A stretch of DNA of 64,000 nucleotides. Source: Hydra vulgaris. Lineage: Eukaryota > Cnidaria > Hydrozoa > Anthoathecata > Hydridae. This document shows positions 45,360-58,663 of the stretch, piece by piece (the stretch's first letter is position 1; each line of letters opens with the position of its first letter). The stretch lies in the NCBI RefSeq assembly GCF_038396675.1, contig NC_088921.1, positions 2,089,501 to 2,153,500 of the forward strand. The letters run 5' to 3'. A program made the translations under genes and the position numbers. The notes under the pieces are model-generated. The model searched no databases. It was not told the origin of the DNA and saw only the letters and a program-made list of their open reading frames with translations.

Positions 45360-45775
45360 GGGTTATTCAAAAAAAGTAAATTTTCAAATCTAAAAAACCA
45401 TACTCCCTAAATTTGGGGCAAATGCATAAAAATTGAGCCTTATAAAGTTTGAGCCTTATCAGATTACTTTTGCCCCCCTCCTCCTACCTCCTCAAGCTAA
45501 TAATTTAGGGGAATATTGACCGAAAAGTGGTCATTTCTGGGCGTCTTGAGGGAGGGATCAAATTTTTTTTTTCTGCGTCATTAGTCGCTAAAATATTTAT
45601 TTTATTTATAAAATATAAATTTTTCTATTTAGATGTACAACTTCCAACAGGCTCGGATATTCTTCAACATTTAATATATAACTAACAATGTCGATCGCCA
45701 CCAATATCAAATATTATTGCTTGTCCCCCTAAAAAAAATTTTTCTAGATCTTCAGATAGTTATTGTAAATGTATT

Positions 45776-48524
45776 TTGTCTAAAATCAAGAGACCCTGGA
45801 TTAAAGCTGGATTTGATGTGTTAACTGATTTAAGTTTAGTTAAAAAACTTTTTAACTTGCATAAGTCCTATTCCAACTTGAAAAAAAATGCAAAAAGGGG
45901 AAATAGTGGCGAAAAACTTTTTTGGGCTGGTAATTCTAATCTCAAAAACACGATCATTAAAGATAAAAAAAGATCACAAAAAGAGAAGATTGAAATAAGG
46001 ATAGACTCTCGCATGCTGAGCCACTTTTAAAAAATTTGAAAGCATTAAATGTATATCAAATCAATATATTCCAAAATTTGTTATTTATGCTCAAATATAA
46101 ACTTGGACTTATTCCTTCTTACTTTTCAAAGAATTTTTTCCAAAATAGCAAAAATAGATACCATACCAGAGGAACGGGAAACTTCAACGTACCTTTTAAA
46201 AAAACAAATCTCTCGCACTTTTCCATTTCGTACCGTGGTCCTTATCTATATAATAAATTAATATCAAAAAATACTCAACTGGAAAAATCGAATAACTTAA
46301 ATACTCTGAAAACGTTATTAAAAGATCTCATTTTAAACACTAACAACTTTATGAACTTTTATTAACCCAAAAACATTTAAAACTATGTATAATTCTAACT
46401 TTGTTCCGAAACTAATGTAAACTCTAATAACTCAAAAAACTCTAAATAACCCAAAAAACTCTAAATAACTCAAAAACAACAGCAATAACAAAAACACAAA
46501 AGCAAATAATAGGCTTATTTATCAACACTCGAACGACTATATATTACCTATTTAGCAATTTACCTATTTAGCAAATCGTGTACCTACTTATATTAATGTG
46601 TATTGAAATAAAATCAAAAAATTAAAAACTTCTTTTTGTCTGCATTCTTTGTTTTTTTGCATTTTGGATTTTTATTCTCATTCTGCCGAAAACCGATAAC
46701 ATTTTTTTTTTTTTTTTATATAACTTATTTTAAAAAAAGTATCCAAAAATATTACTAACGCATAGCGGTTTCTTGATGACAAGACCGTCGGTCTTCTGCA
46801 AGTTTTCCGCGTTCTTTGAAGTAATTTCTAATACTTTACAGTTTTACTTTATATATTTTTTTGTATAACGTAACTTTGTAATTTTTTTTTTTTTTTTTTT
46901 TTAATTTTATTTACTCTGTAAAGATTCTATTATATTTTACGAATTTGTAAAGATTAAAGAACAAAAAAAATTTAAATAAAAAAAAAAAAATCTAATATTT
47001 CTTGATGATCAGGAAGGTGAAAGAAAGTTTGTTATTGGTTCAGAGGATATTAAATATATAAAAAAAGGTATTCAATGCTTTTAGTTAACTACTTTAGCTT
47101 TGGCTCAAGCTCTGTTAATTCTCTTTTCCACTAATTCTAAAATTAAAAACTGAAACTACAATTTTTCTGTAAATTAGGCAAAAGAAAGTATCAGGAAGAA
47201 AATCGTTCACAGCTTTGAGTTTAGATGATGCACGCAACGTCGAACTTATAGACACAATTCTAAGCAATGATTCTTCAATTGAATCTGATTTTGATCCAGG
47301 TGATTGGTATCATATAGAAGTCTCTGAAAACCAAGACACAGTAATTGCAAAAATTCTAAAAGATATTTTTGCTGGTAATGTTTCACTTACTGCTACAGCC
47401 TGTGATATATCACCAAATGTTTTACAGAAGGTAACATATGCAATTCTATAATAATCTGGTATTGATCTTAAAGAAGTTAAAAGCATAACTCTTTTCAAAA
47501 AGTTAAAATATATTTTTGAACACCCTAATTTTAATTATAATTCAGTTCTACTGTTACGGTTTGATGGAATAAGGTTCAAAACAGTCTTTTAAAGAAGGCA
47601 ACTCTGAAGTCATTAACATTTTGCAAAGCATACGTTAGTAAACCAAGCATTATAAGAGATGATAAAAGTGAGCTTGCAGAATTAGTTGTCAGTTACTTAT
47701 CCCCTATAACATATAAAGTAAGAAAAACTGGTGCTATTCATCATGCAAGATTTTTAGGAAAAGCAATATATTATCTTAAGCTTCAGCTTTTATCCAATCA
47801 ACTTACATTTGTTCAGAAAAATGATAAACTGAAAATTGAAATTAGGCTTTTTACAGAATTTATTGTTTGCTTTTATGCAAAATGGTATATACAATCTAAA
47901 AATGTCATCAACGCTCCTTTTCCTGACATTACAGCCATATATCAAATGCATCTGTACAAGAAGGTATGTACAAACCCAATAGCTGCCAATGCTATGTAAG
48001 AGTCTCAGTATAATTATTGTTGGTATTTGAATTCAACAATGATACCTCTAGCTTTGCTAGATTATGTGTTAGCACCAGAGGAGAAGGCAAAAATTGCATC
48101 AGCGATTCTGTCATTTGATATGTCTAGCTCTGAGTATTATAAGCCTGGGAATAAAGTAAAGCAAGATATCATGGAAATTTATAAAATGAATACAAATATT
48201 GGGAAAAAACTGTCATCCTTATCTGCCTTGGTTGATGTCTTTTCTTACCTGATAATTGACATGATTGGGTTTGATAAGCAACGAGTTCAAGACTGGCCCT
48301 CACTTCCACTAAACTATTGGCATACTCAATCATGCATCAAAAGTTTTCATATATATGCTGAAACTTTGATTTTTGTAAATGACCATGCAGAACGGTCAAT
48401 AGGTATGATTTGGCAGTATATTCATAGATATTGTGACAATACTGAAAAGCACAAGAGATTGCTCACTGTGGACAAAGTTCGATCTGTATTCAGATCACAA
48501 GAACATAAATCCAGTACAATTTAA
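45776..48524 (+). pseudogene. Element B transposase, interrupted and core-deleted
   Basis: Pieces in order: 45776-45997 (WIKAGFDVLTDLSLVKKLFNLHK, Lys-rich), interrupted by a LINE, then DDQEGERKFVIGS near 46995-47040. Next is a frame 47180-47451 ending in two stops, then SGIDLKEVKSITLFKKL and LLRFDGIRF with the candidate first Asp (about 47560). The region with the second Asp and CxxH is absent, deleted between about 47580 and 47600. Sequence resumes with VRKTGAIHHARFLGKAIYYL and ends in a clean 165-codon frame (48027-48524) with VNDHAERSIGMIWQ, equivalent to IAERAIKVMQ in element A. The relation to element A rests on FDGxR, the AERxI motif and shared ends; overall similarity is low. Confidence 0.6.
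45998..46990 (+). mobile_element. LINE 3' end (CR1-like), nested in element B
   Basis: The frame DRLSHAEPLLKNLKALNVYQ (from about 46000) and 46036-46365 encode the C-terminal tail common to CR1-like reverse transcriptases: FMLKYKLGLIPSYF, YHTRGTGNF and FSISYRGPYLYNKLI. It is followed by three 19-bp direct repeats (AACTCTAAATAACYCAAAA, about 46418-46482) and by a GACAAGACCGTCGGTCTTCT hairpin near 46780, of the kind found in LINE 3' UTRs. It ends in an A-rich tail at about 46970-46990. ATTGAAATA occurs at 45989-45997 and 46602-46610; this may be chance. 3' boundary uncertain. Confidence 0.65.
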
Positions 48525-48851
48525 AAGATTAAGTTTAATGATGGGCTTGGTGTGATGCGAAAAAAGATAAAGAGTTGAACTTGATTATTATTAGATTTTC
48601 GAACGTTTTTTCTGTTATTAAACTTAAATAAAAATTTATCTTTTTATTTAGTCTTGCTCAATTTGATTTTTCAATATAGATAATTAGTGATTTTTTCAAT
48701 ACAGATAAACGATATTGCTGAGGTCACAACTAACCACTGTTTATTCTTTCTGGCAAAATGAAGTTGGTTGCTTCCTCTGGCATGTCTTGGGAATAGTCAG
48801 AGTGGCCCTGTGTGTATATGTAAATACACACAGGGCTTATTTATTTGGTTA

Positions 48852-49028
<177 letters not shown>

Positions 49029-49032
49029 ATTA

Positions 49033-50661
49033 CAATATGTGCCAAAATTGTCACCATGTTTGAACAAAAAAATATTTTATATATTTAAAAAAAAAAGCTG
49101 TGAAGAAATATAAAATTTTAGTTTTATTAATTAAATTTAAGACTTAGCTAACTAAAAATTTTACATTTTGTTAAATTAAGAAGATATCGAATTTTTTTTC
49201 TTTAATTTTTATGTGAAAAGCTAATGGTGACAATTTTGTCGCAAATGAGAGCAATTAACATAATTTTTCCACTGTTAATTAGGCATACGACATAAATTAA
49301 TAGCCTTATGACTAGAATGATTGAGTTATCAACTTTTCACAGATTTTAACGATTAAATATTATTTAAAGTTTGATTTTACAAAACATAAAAAAAGTATTG
49401 TTATTATCATCATGAGGAAAATAAATCTTAAACTAAAAAAAACTATTTTGGAAAGGCTTAAATCCGGACAATCCTATCGCTGCTGAGTTCGGAAAGTCTC
49501 ATAATCTCATATATAAAATTAAATTGAGCAATGATTTCGAAGTAATCAAGCCTAAAAGTGGTCGAATAAAAATTTTTATACCAAGAGACCAAAGAACAAT
49601 CGCTTATTTAATTGCTTCTGGAAAGTCTAAAACTGCAAAGGATGTTACTAATTTAATCAATAACAGCTTTGGGACTCATGCTTCAGTGCGGACAGTCAAT
49701 AGAGAGCTCAAAAGAATTGGTTTTTGATCCAGAAGAAAGATCAAGAAGCATTTGTTAGTTTCTCGTCACCGCCAAGCTCGTTTAATTTATGCTAAACTTC
49801 ATGCACACATGACTTTTGATGACTTTTATGACTGGATTTGGACAGATGAAAGTAAAACTAATATGTTTGGATCAGATGGTATAAGATATACTCGGAGAAA
49901 GTCTAATTCACCATTAAGTGCTCGAGATTTCACACCAACCGTTAAATATGGCGGAGGAAAACGCTTGTTTTGGGGATGTTTCTGTGCACGTGGAGTCGGT
50001 GAATTAGTAAAAATTATTGGAATGATAAACGCTGACGACTACATCAACATCCTTAAGGTCGGATATTTCAAGTCCCTTCGAAAATGTGGCAGAACTGTAA
50101 GTAACACGATGTTCATGCAAGACAACGACCCTAAGCATAAGGCTGATAAGAACATTAAATTCCTTCACGAGAAAAAATTGAAAGTCATTGACTGACCAGC
50201 GAAGAGCCCTGATCTTAACCCACTCGAAAATTTATGAGCAATATTTAAACAACGGGTCTACAACTTTCTCACTCCACCTAAGAATAAGGATGAACTTTGG
50301 GCTTGCGTACAAGAGGTTTGGTACTCACTTAAACCCGAGGAATGTCGCAAATTGGTTACTAGTGTTCCTGAAAGAATTCAAGCTGTAATTAAATCCAAGG
50401 GAGGATACACTAAATACTAATATACTACAATATGTTATTTGCTTTCATTTGCGACAAATTGTCACCATTAGCTCTTCACATAAAAATGAAAATAAAAAAT
50501 TCAACATCCTCTAAATTAAATAAAAAGCAATATTTTCAGTTAGCTAAGTCTTAAATTTAATTAATAAAACTAAAACTTCATTTTTCTTCACAGCTTTCCT
50601 ATTAAAAAAAGTTATAAAATATTTCTTTGTTTAGATATGGTGATAATTTTGGCACGTGCTG
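49033..50661 (+). mobile_element. Tc1-like transposon, 1.63 kb, ~240-bp TIRs
   Basis: The right end read inward is CAGCACGTGCCAAAATTATC; the left end keeps GTGCCAAAATTGTCACCAT. The repeats match for about 240 bp, and the inner edge repeats a TGGTGACAATTT(T)GTCGCAAATGA motif, giving the IR/DR layout of many Tc1 elements. TA flanks each end (49031-49032 and 50662-50663), the standard target duplication. It carries one transposase frame (49412-50420) with in-frame stops, so it is non-autonomous now. It lies inside element B and is therefore younger. Confidence 0.93.
49412..50420 (+). pseudogene. Tc1-like DD34E transposase with stops
   Basis: From ATG 49412 (MRKINLKLKKTILERL) to TAA 50418-50420 the length equals about 336 codons, normal for Tc1. 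An N-terminal helix-turn-helix region is followed by the DDE core: IWTDESKTNMFG (first Asp), MFMQDNDPKHKA (second Asp) and SPDLNPLENL (Glu), with exactly 34 residues between second Asp and Glu. Defects are a frameshift near 49480, a TGA near 49727, a TGA near 50194 where Trp precedes PAKSPDLNP, and a TGA near 50236 where Trp follows PLENL. Two of the stops are Trp-to-TGA changes, the result of single G-to-A transitions. The rest is well preserved, so decay is moderate. Confidence 0.93.
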
Positions 50662-51012
50662 TACATGTAAATCAAACCTTAAGTACAAAAATACTAATTT
50701 TCATGATTTTCAATACCACCAAGCATATATTTTTGAGAGGTAGGGAAAAAACCACATATATTTTAAACAAAAATATAGGCCTATATACATATAGCAGGAA
50801 AAAAAAAAATTGAAAAAAAAGAAATTTATTCTCCCTCAAGGGGCCCGAAAATGACCATTTTTTGGTCAATTTTTCCCTAAATTATTAGCTTGAGAGGGGT
50901 CAAAAGTGATCCGATAGTGCTTAAACTTTGTGAGGCTCATTTTTTATACATTTGTCCAAATTTAGGAGTATGGCTTTTTAGATTTGAAAATTTACTTTTT
51001 TTGAATACCCTA

Positions 51013-53120
51013 AATATATATATATATACACACACATATACTTATTTAGTCGTGTTTATTATGTGTTTAGTATTATATATTGTTTACTAGTTATAGTGTA
51101 CGTATTTAACTTATATTTGAAAATTTTTTTAATTCTAATTATTTAATTTTTATGTAGTTTTTTGTAATGCCTTTATAATATTTTTTCTCACTTAATTTTT
51201 AAATTCTTATTTTAATATCATAATATGCTTGCTTTTCTCGTAATTACGCATATTAGTTTCATATTCTAGTATCCTTTTTTTTTAGCTTTTGAGAGGAGTT
51301 TAGACAACAAGAATTCGATATAAAGTGTTGCAAAGTGAAAGTTGGTCAGAATCCCTCAAAATTCAAAAGTAGAGCGAAAGTTCAAAAAGCTCAATAATAG
51401 TCAAAACAATAATTTAAACCTATAATAAAATTAGATAGCTTTTCTGTTTTGTTTTTATTGTTATTTCTAACTTTATTAAGCAAAGCTTAAAAGATTTCTT
51501 TGATTGTTATTTTTTGTTTGACTCTACAGTGTCCAGCTATAAAAGCAAATCCATTCTGACACGATTTAACCGGCAAATTTTCTTGAGCGGCGCTAAAAGC
51601 TAGCTACATAAAAAAATGCTTAGAAATCGACATCAACGTTTACAACAATGTCGATTTCCGAGCTTTTTGCTGCGTACAACTTTAAATTTAACTGTCTATG
51701 CACATACCTTGAATTTGGGCTTTGATCTTTAATCTGGTGCATTGCATTAATATATTTGATATTAATCTGATTGTGTATTCTGTTTCTGATCTTATTGTCA
51801 AACCAATGTTAATTAACAACTTGGTCAAATTGATACTTTAAAATCTCTATTTTATCAAGTTGGTGATACCTACGATGATCTGGTAGATATGGTGAATGAC
51901 AGAAATTTAATAGGGTCGACTAATAACATCTTATGGACAGATGCACGGGTTATTGCAAAGGCTATTTCTAGTTCTAAGTTTGCTACTTTTCTAGTAGGAA
52001 ACTTCAGGCAAAAGAACTATATACACATGGCGACATAAATTACAAACGCAGCAGTTCCCTAAAACAGAAGTTCTCCGTAAATCGCAGAAATGACAAGGAT
52101 TTTAAAAAAAACTGATGGATGCAGCTGAAACTACTGTCAGTTTATCAAAAGATAGAATAAACAAGTATGAAAAACAGTTCAAGATCTAAAAGAAAAACTC
52201 TGAAAACTTTTTTTCTTTGCTGTTTTTGTCTTAGTACACAGTATTTCGTTGTAAAAATAATATTTTTTGTACCCGTTAGTCGCAACCTATATTCGATTTT
52301 ATTCAATTATTCTTTTTTCTTCACTTTAACGGTTTGCTGATGGGAATAATCCTAATTAGTTATCTTTATTTTTATTTATTTATTTATTTATTTTATCTAT
52401 CACTAGTCATTAAAAATTTACCTGTTTACTTTTTAATTCCTATCAAAATTCATTCTAGATTATAGCTAGTTCTTTCAGGTAATTTTTGCCACCTTTTAAA
52501 CGCTTCACACTACTACGCATTATCAACCAGCATTTGCATTCGGACAATAAAAAATATGTTTAAGAAAGATAAATGTTATCCCGCATTAGTTTAGTATAAT
52601 TTACAAATACAATCGAATTTTTTTAAGTCGTTTTTTTCATGTTAAGTTTGTTTTATTTTACTGACTTCAAAGGAAACGTTACTTTAAATCTGTGGTTATC
52701 GAGATTGCTTTTATATTTTATATTAAAATATTATAATCAAGTGCTGCGTGAAAAAATATGATAAATACCACTCTGATTACTAGCTTGACACCTATGTTAC
52801 TTGATACCTTTTTATATTTTTTACCAAGTTGAATTCGTTGATTAGCGCTTTTACTGTAGATTTATAATCCATACTTATAAATTAAATTTTTAGAAAAATA
52901 AATATTTATCTCGAATAAAGGAATAAAACTTTTATTCAATAAAATTTAAAGAAAGTTTATAATTAGAATTGTGATTTAACATCAATTAATAAAATGTTTG
53001 TCGTAAGATACAAATAAAAATGTCATGCGTAAGACAAATAAATTGATTTTGCCTCGTTTAACATTTTTTTGCCTCACTATATTTAACATTCTTTTTTAAT
53101 TTATATGCTAGTATCACATT
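51013..53120. other. AT-rich region; possible exon near 51830-52030
   Basis: A coding-like patch at about 51830-52036 reads DTLKSLFYQVGDTYDDLVDM and NNILWTDARVIAKAISSSKF before a stop. I do not recognise it. A hairpin of AAATCGACAT arms is at about 51627-51658. A (TTTA)n run is at about 52360-52396. Nothing else supported. Confidence 0.4.
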
Positions 53121-53125
53121 TTAAA

Positions 53126-54311
53126 ATGAGTTTATTAAACTTTATTTGCGTTTGTTTATTGTCTATATTAACATTTATTGATTAATTGCTACATTCAATT
53201 AAATTATTATAAAGAAAAATTTTCTAATTTTAAAGCCGACAGTGACGGTAACAACGACGTTGTAGATTACGTCCAAAAGATCCCAAACGTCCCAAACAAC
53301 TTCCAAAACATCCCAAACGTCCCAAACAACATCCCAAAGATCTCAAACGTTCCAAACAACTTAAAACAAACTTGATGGAATCAGAACAACAAAATAATGT
53401 TAAACCTTTTAAAATAAGAACAGAGTTGCAAATAGCAATGAAGATTGCAATTTTTTTGATTCTTTTGGGATAAAAGTGAAAACATTACGTTTTATGGAGT
53501 ACAAGGTAACTTGGAAGTTTACGTAATGGGTTGAGCATATACCTGAAAATGTTACAAAAAAAAAAAGAGTTGCATGTTTCTGAAAAATTGTTGTCGCTTG
53601 TACTCAAATATATTTTTAATACTTTATTATGGCTACAATAATATTAGTTAATGTTTCGTTTAGGAGAAGTGGATAAAGAGATACCCGAAAAAGCAAACGA
53701 GGAGAGGTTTATGTCAAATATTTTTAATCCCAAAACAGTAAATGGAGGACTGAGCGGTGTGACTGAAAACTTTCTTAGAAATAGTTATATTCCAACAGAT
53801 CAGTTTGCAAACCCAAGTGTTGAAAATAAAAATTATTTGCGGATTTAAAGGAGTCAGCAAATTTATAAGCAAGAGAAAATACATTACAGCGCGAAAGAGA
53901 AGAACTGATTGAACAGGAACAAAAAGAGCACGCTTCTTTATTCGCCTATAGACTGGCATTACAAGAACAAAAATATTTTCTAAAACCAGTTGAATAAAAA
54001 ACTATCGAACCTGATAATTTTTTTTCATTTAAATACTTTATATGAATATAAAAATAAAATTGATTCAAAACAATGTCACAATGTCGACTTGATGCTGGTT
54101 GTTTGCTAGATTGCTGTAACGTGAACATTTTTATAATTTATAATTTTAATTTTTTATGAATATTATAATTATACTTTATAACTAGTACTTTTTTTTTTAA
54201 GAACTGAGTTTAATGTCAGATAGAGGAGCAAGACAAAACGCAGAAACAGTTTATAATAGTAATTCAAAACAGATTAAGTATAACCCCCTAAAAGAATCTG
54301 AAAGATTTGCT
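53126..54311 (+). pseudogene. Gene-like stretch with IPNVPNN repeats and a coiled-coil tail
   Basis: ATG 53126 opens a short signal-peptide-like frame (MSLLNFICVCLLSILTFI) ended by TAA at 53183-53185. The overlapping frame 53178-53375 encodes NNDVVDYVQKIPNVPNN followed by two more (I)(P/S)NVPNN units, from a ~30-bp tandem repeat at about 53271-53360. A possible acceptor (TTTCGTTTAG) at 53662 precedes a frame to 53848. A second frame then gives ENTLQREREELIEQEQKE, a likely coiled coil, up to a stop near 53997. A possible exon 54201-54311 lies between TTTTTTTTAAG and GTAAGT. It could be a decayed host gene or an unknown mobile-element gene; no family recognised. Confidence 0.35.
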
Positions 54312-54319
54312 AGTAAGTC

Positions 54320-56280
54320 GTTTAAACGTATATTTAAAATTTTTTTTAAACTGATAAATAAAAACATTTACATACAAACACGATATTTAATTGTAGTTAG
54401 TGGAAGTCACTTGTAAAATTTATACTTCGTTTATTTAAACTCATTTCATAACTTAAACATAGAATGGATAACAAGGGCGTGTCTAGGGGATGTCTGCTAC
54501 GTCGTTGGAAGTACCCAAAAAAATTAAATAAAAGTTTTTCAACTTAATTATATTGTTGAAAAAAGTTTTACTATATGTAACTATTAAAACGGTGAAAAGG
54601 AAAAAAAGAGAAATGCGAAGGAAATTTTTTCGAAGAATAAAAAAGATTAAAAATAAAGTAAAATACAAAAATTATTAAAAAATATGAACAAATTTAAATA
54701 TTGAAGAAAAATAAAACACGAAAATGAATAAAAGAACAAAAGAACAAACAGATTTAATAAAACAAAAACAAAATAAAATAAATCAATTAAAAGCAAAGTA
54801 TCAAAATTAAAAGAAAAAAGTTCGAAATAATTAAAACGTAAAAATAAATCGCTACCAATTTTTCTACACCTTTTTTTTTCGGCAAAAATAACAAATGATT
54901 ATTATTTTTTTTATTTCATTTTGTAGAAGTTTTTGTGTTTGCATTTTCGTATTATAGTTTTTGCTTTCATTTTGTAGTGTTTGCTTTTTAGTTTGAGTAA
55001 AATTTTTTATTATTTGCGCGTTCGTAGCTAATTATTTTTATTGTTGTTTCCTGTTTTTCTACTTTAACACCTCTTCTACACCCCCCCCCCTTTTTTATGC
55101 TAAATATAGCGTAAGTTTTTGTGTTTTGCCTTTTCGTTTGTGTCCGTTTTATTTGTGCTGTTTTGCTAATTATTTTAATTTTTGTTTGCTGTTGTTGTTG
55201 AGTGTTTTTATATTTATTTGTCTTATTATTTATTACTTTTCGCTTTTTTTTTTTTAATTTGATTTAATTTACGCATGCGTTTATTTATTATTATTGCTGT
55301 TAATTTTTTTGTTTGTTTGTTTATTTTATTTAGGTGTCACTGCAATGACTAGTTTTAATGACACCTAACCTAGTTTTGTTAAATTATAAAAAACTTGTAT
55401 TTTTTCAATTTTTGGTTAAATAAAAATTAAAAAAACAAGCAAAAAAAACAAACTACGGCAAAAAAATAAACAAATTATGCTCGGTTAAAAAAATTTAAAA
55501 CCGGAAAACCTAATAGTATTTCGGTTTCATAATTCTGCGGTTACTAAAAAATAGTAATTACAATATTTTAATGGAGGTTAAAGTAACTTTTGAGTTAAAT
55601 AACTTAATTAGAAACTTGAATTGATATACCTTATTTTATTTCGTTATATAGAGCTTTATTTTTTAAATTTTTTCTTTCATTGTTTAAAAAAAATCAAAAT
55701 GGTTTTTCCGGTTAAAACAAATCTTGGACTTCCCTTTCAACATACACCCCAAGTAAAATTTTTGTCAGGTTTTATTGCTTAACTATCATCAGGAGGTAAA
55801 ATAAGTTAGTAACAACTGGTATATATTAAAATATATATTAATGGACATCCCCAGTTTTATTACACTAGACTGCGTATCATTTAAATAACTTGCATTTTAA
55901 ATCATAAATAAGAAGAGAAAAAGTTTTAAATTTGCAAAATAAAATTCGGGCTTTCCCTTAAACATACACCCTCCTTAATTTGTGTTTTATTAAATTTATT
56001 AAATCTTATTAAACAAATTGTGGCCGTTGACTAGTTCAAAATGTCGCATAATTCATAAGTTATATAGTATTTCAAAAAAAAAAATTATTGCATTCTCCAA
56101 CAAGATATGAACTAAATTAAACTCTTGCTACAGGGTGCGATCACAAAAGAAGACGAAGAGAGGGAAAAGTGAAATTTCTTAAACTGTAAAAGTTAAAAGG
56201 TTATTGGGTTTTACTACAGAATGATATTCCTAGGCAATAACATAACAATACCATTGGGTCTTCCTAGTCAATAATACTTT
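54320..56280. repeat. AT-rich dispersed repeats; no gene
   Basis: 54470-56020 contains diverged blocks in the order found in 26366-27010 (GCG.GTCTAGGG.A.GTCT..TAC start, ATCAGGAGGT.AAATA, AATGGAC(G/A)T.CC). 55331-55450 matches 31795-31920 (GACACCTAACCTA). A C-run lies near 55081. Confidence 0.5.
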
Positions 56281-57190
56281 ATGCAGAACTTATCATTTGT
56301 CATGTAGCTTAATAAATTTAATATTAAATAAGTTATAATAACTTATTTATTATTAAATCAATTACATCGACAAATTTGACAGTCTAAAATAATATACAAT
56401 GGGGTAGAAAAAAAAGTATACCTTGTAGTAGGGTTTGATCTTTTGCGTGTTGCAATATGAGAATTATCTGCCATAATGTTACACAATTTTGAACTAAGCT
56501 TTGTAATATATTTATTAAACCTAAATTGATAAAACTTAGATATAAGATAATATAATATGTTTAGATAAAATATTATATATGTTAGATTTTATTTTTGACA
56601 AAAATGCATTACGACGTTATAAGATATCTTACGCCTTTTTTTATTAATTATTATAAAACTACAATGCAAAATAATTATATTATTATAAAAGTAAAATAAA
56701 AAGTAACTACAATAATAAATATATAAACTACATATTTCATATAATCATTATATTTAAAAAATCAGGAAAATTGTTCGCGGAAAATATCCTGAAAAAATTC
56801 AGAATATTTTTCCCCTCATTTTTTCCTAAATTTTGCATATAGCCAAGTTATTTCTCAATTTTTTAAAAACTTTTCTTAATTTTTGTATGAATGATGACTA
56901 AAAACAACATAAAAACAATTAGATGAATAATATATACTTTAAGATAAATTTCAGAAAAATATCTGGTATTCCGGGAATATCCCGAATAAGGTAATCCCTG
57001 AAACTAATTTATAAAAAAATAGTAAATAAAATAAAGAATATCTTTCTAAGTTTCTAATCACAGGTTTTTATTGTGAATAAAAAAAGTTCCAAAATACGCA
57101 ATATTTTGGCAACGTAACTTTCACGTTTCAATCAAGTAAAATTGTCACCTGGACAAGATCACCTAAAATATACATGATTGAAACGTGAAG
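56281..57190. repeat. Dispersed repeat, direct copy at 60930-61575
   Basis: The two regions share in order: TTTGTC(C)ATGTAGCTTA, CAGTCTAAAATA.TATA, GTAGAAAAAAA(A)G.ATACCTT, GGTTTTTATTG.GAATAAAAAA, ATATTTTGGCA.CGTAACTTT and ATTGAAACGTGAA. The family is unknown and non-coding. Confidence 0.75.
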
Positions 57191-57998
57191 AAGGAAACTA
57201 GGTAAGAGCACGCATCAAACTTTATCTAATGAATAAGTCAATATTTTCTCCAATAATAGCTCGCGACACCAAATTTAGCTAAAAAGCAACATATAAAAAC
57301 TTAAATAATAATATGATTATTAAATAATCATCTTAAATCACAAATTTTTAACACAAATCTTACATGGTGAGTCATCAACTGTTTTGGCAACAAGATTTTC
57401 TGGTGTTGCTATTTTTTTGATCTAAATCATGAAACAATTTTTAAAAAAGGTATGCTATACTTGAGAGAAACTTGCTTTACATATTGGAAGGTCGTCAACA
57501 TTGAAAGATAAGTATAATGCAGTTTCAAATACAACAGCATCATAATCATCTTTTTGTGGGGAAAACATCGAACAAATCCGCGTAAATAACCTGTTTTATA
57601 TAGTACATAGTAACAATAGTGATAAAAGTCATATAGAATACATATAATAAAAATTTCATATAATTCAAATATATATATTAATCATATAATATTTAAATAA
57701 TATAAAAAAATGAAATAAATAAGTATTAACCTTTTTAAACAAGTAAAGCACCAGATCAAGATGTCATATATTACAAAAAGATAAAGTATTTAACAATAAT
57801 ATATACATATATCAATTATAAATAACATAACACATTTATTTATTGATATTATCTTGGATAAATTCTTTAACCTTGCTGATAAAAACCAAATAAAGAAAGA
57901 AAATTTATTTTTGGTTTTTATTTTAAACGACTCTTTCGGATTAAAACTGTTGGTATTCAATTGCAACAGTTTTAATATTTTAAAACACTAACATTTAA

Positions 57999-58220
57999 TA
58001 TATTAAAAACACTAAGAAGTTTTTGTTAAGATTAAGTTAGTGAAGTATGTAATATACTTATTTATATGTGGTTTATAATAGCCTATTAAACTATTGAATT
58101 GATTGTTAACTGTTAGTACCAGTTGAGAATTTTATTAAGATATCACATATAAATAAAAATATTTCATACTTCATTAGTTTAATCTTAACAAAAAACTTCT
58201 TCGTGTTTTTAAAATATAAC
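57999..58220. mobile_element. Foldback element with ~70-bp arms
   Basis: The left arm (about 58005-58069) includes GAAGTTTTTGTTAAGATTAA. Its complement occurs in the right arm (about 58142-58217). The interior is about 70 bp. A second, smaller foldback at about 58430-58545 pairs GAAAATAGTATACAATAAGT with its complement. No coding capacity. Confidence 0.7.
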
Positions 58221-58663
58221 AAAAGATATCATTATTATAGTCTATTATTATTTTTGGATTATATACTTCTTTATCTTTGGGTTATTGTTTAAATCATTAT
58301 ACAAGCATGTCTAACATTTATTTCTATTTTAGATCCTATCTGGCTTTTTGTAGACTTTTTGAGATTTCATTAGTATAAATCACATAAATTTTGGGTTTAT
58401 TCATTAAAAAAACATTAACATAATCACAAAGAGAAAATAGTATACAATAAGTTAATGTTAGTAAACATTTATAATATCTTTCTAATATAGAAACACTTAA
58501 AAAACTTAAGTTAATGTTTTTTACTTATTGTATACTATCTTTATCTGTGTTTATTGTTTTCATAAGTTTATAACTATTCTTAATGTTATCTTGTTGCTTA
58601 TAAATATATTACCTTTATATTTTAATAGTTATTTTCATTTCGTTAGTATAGTTGTTGCACCTT

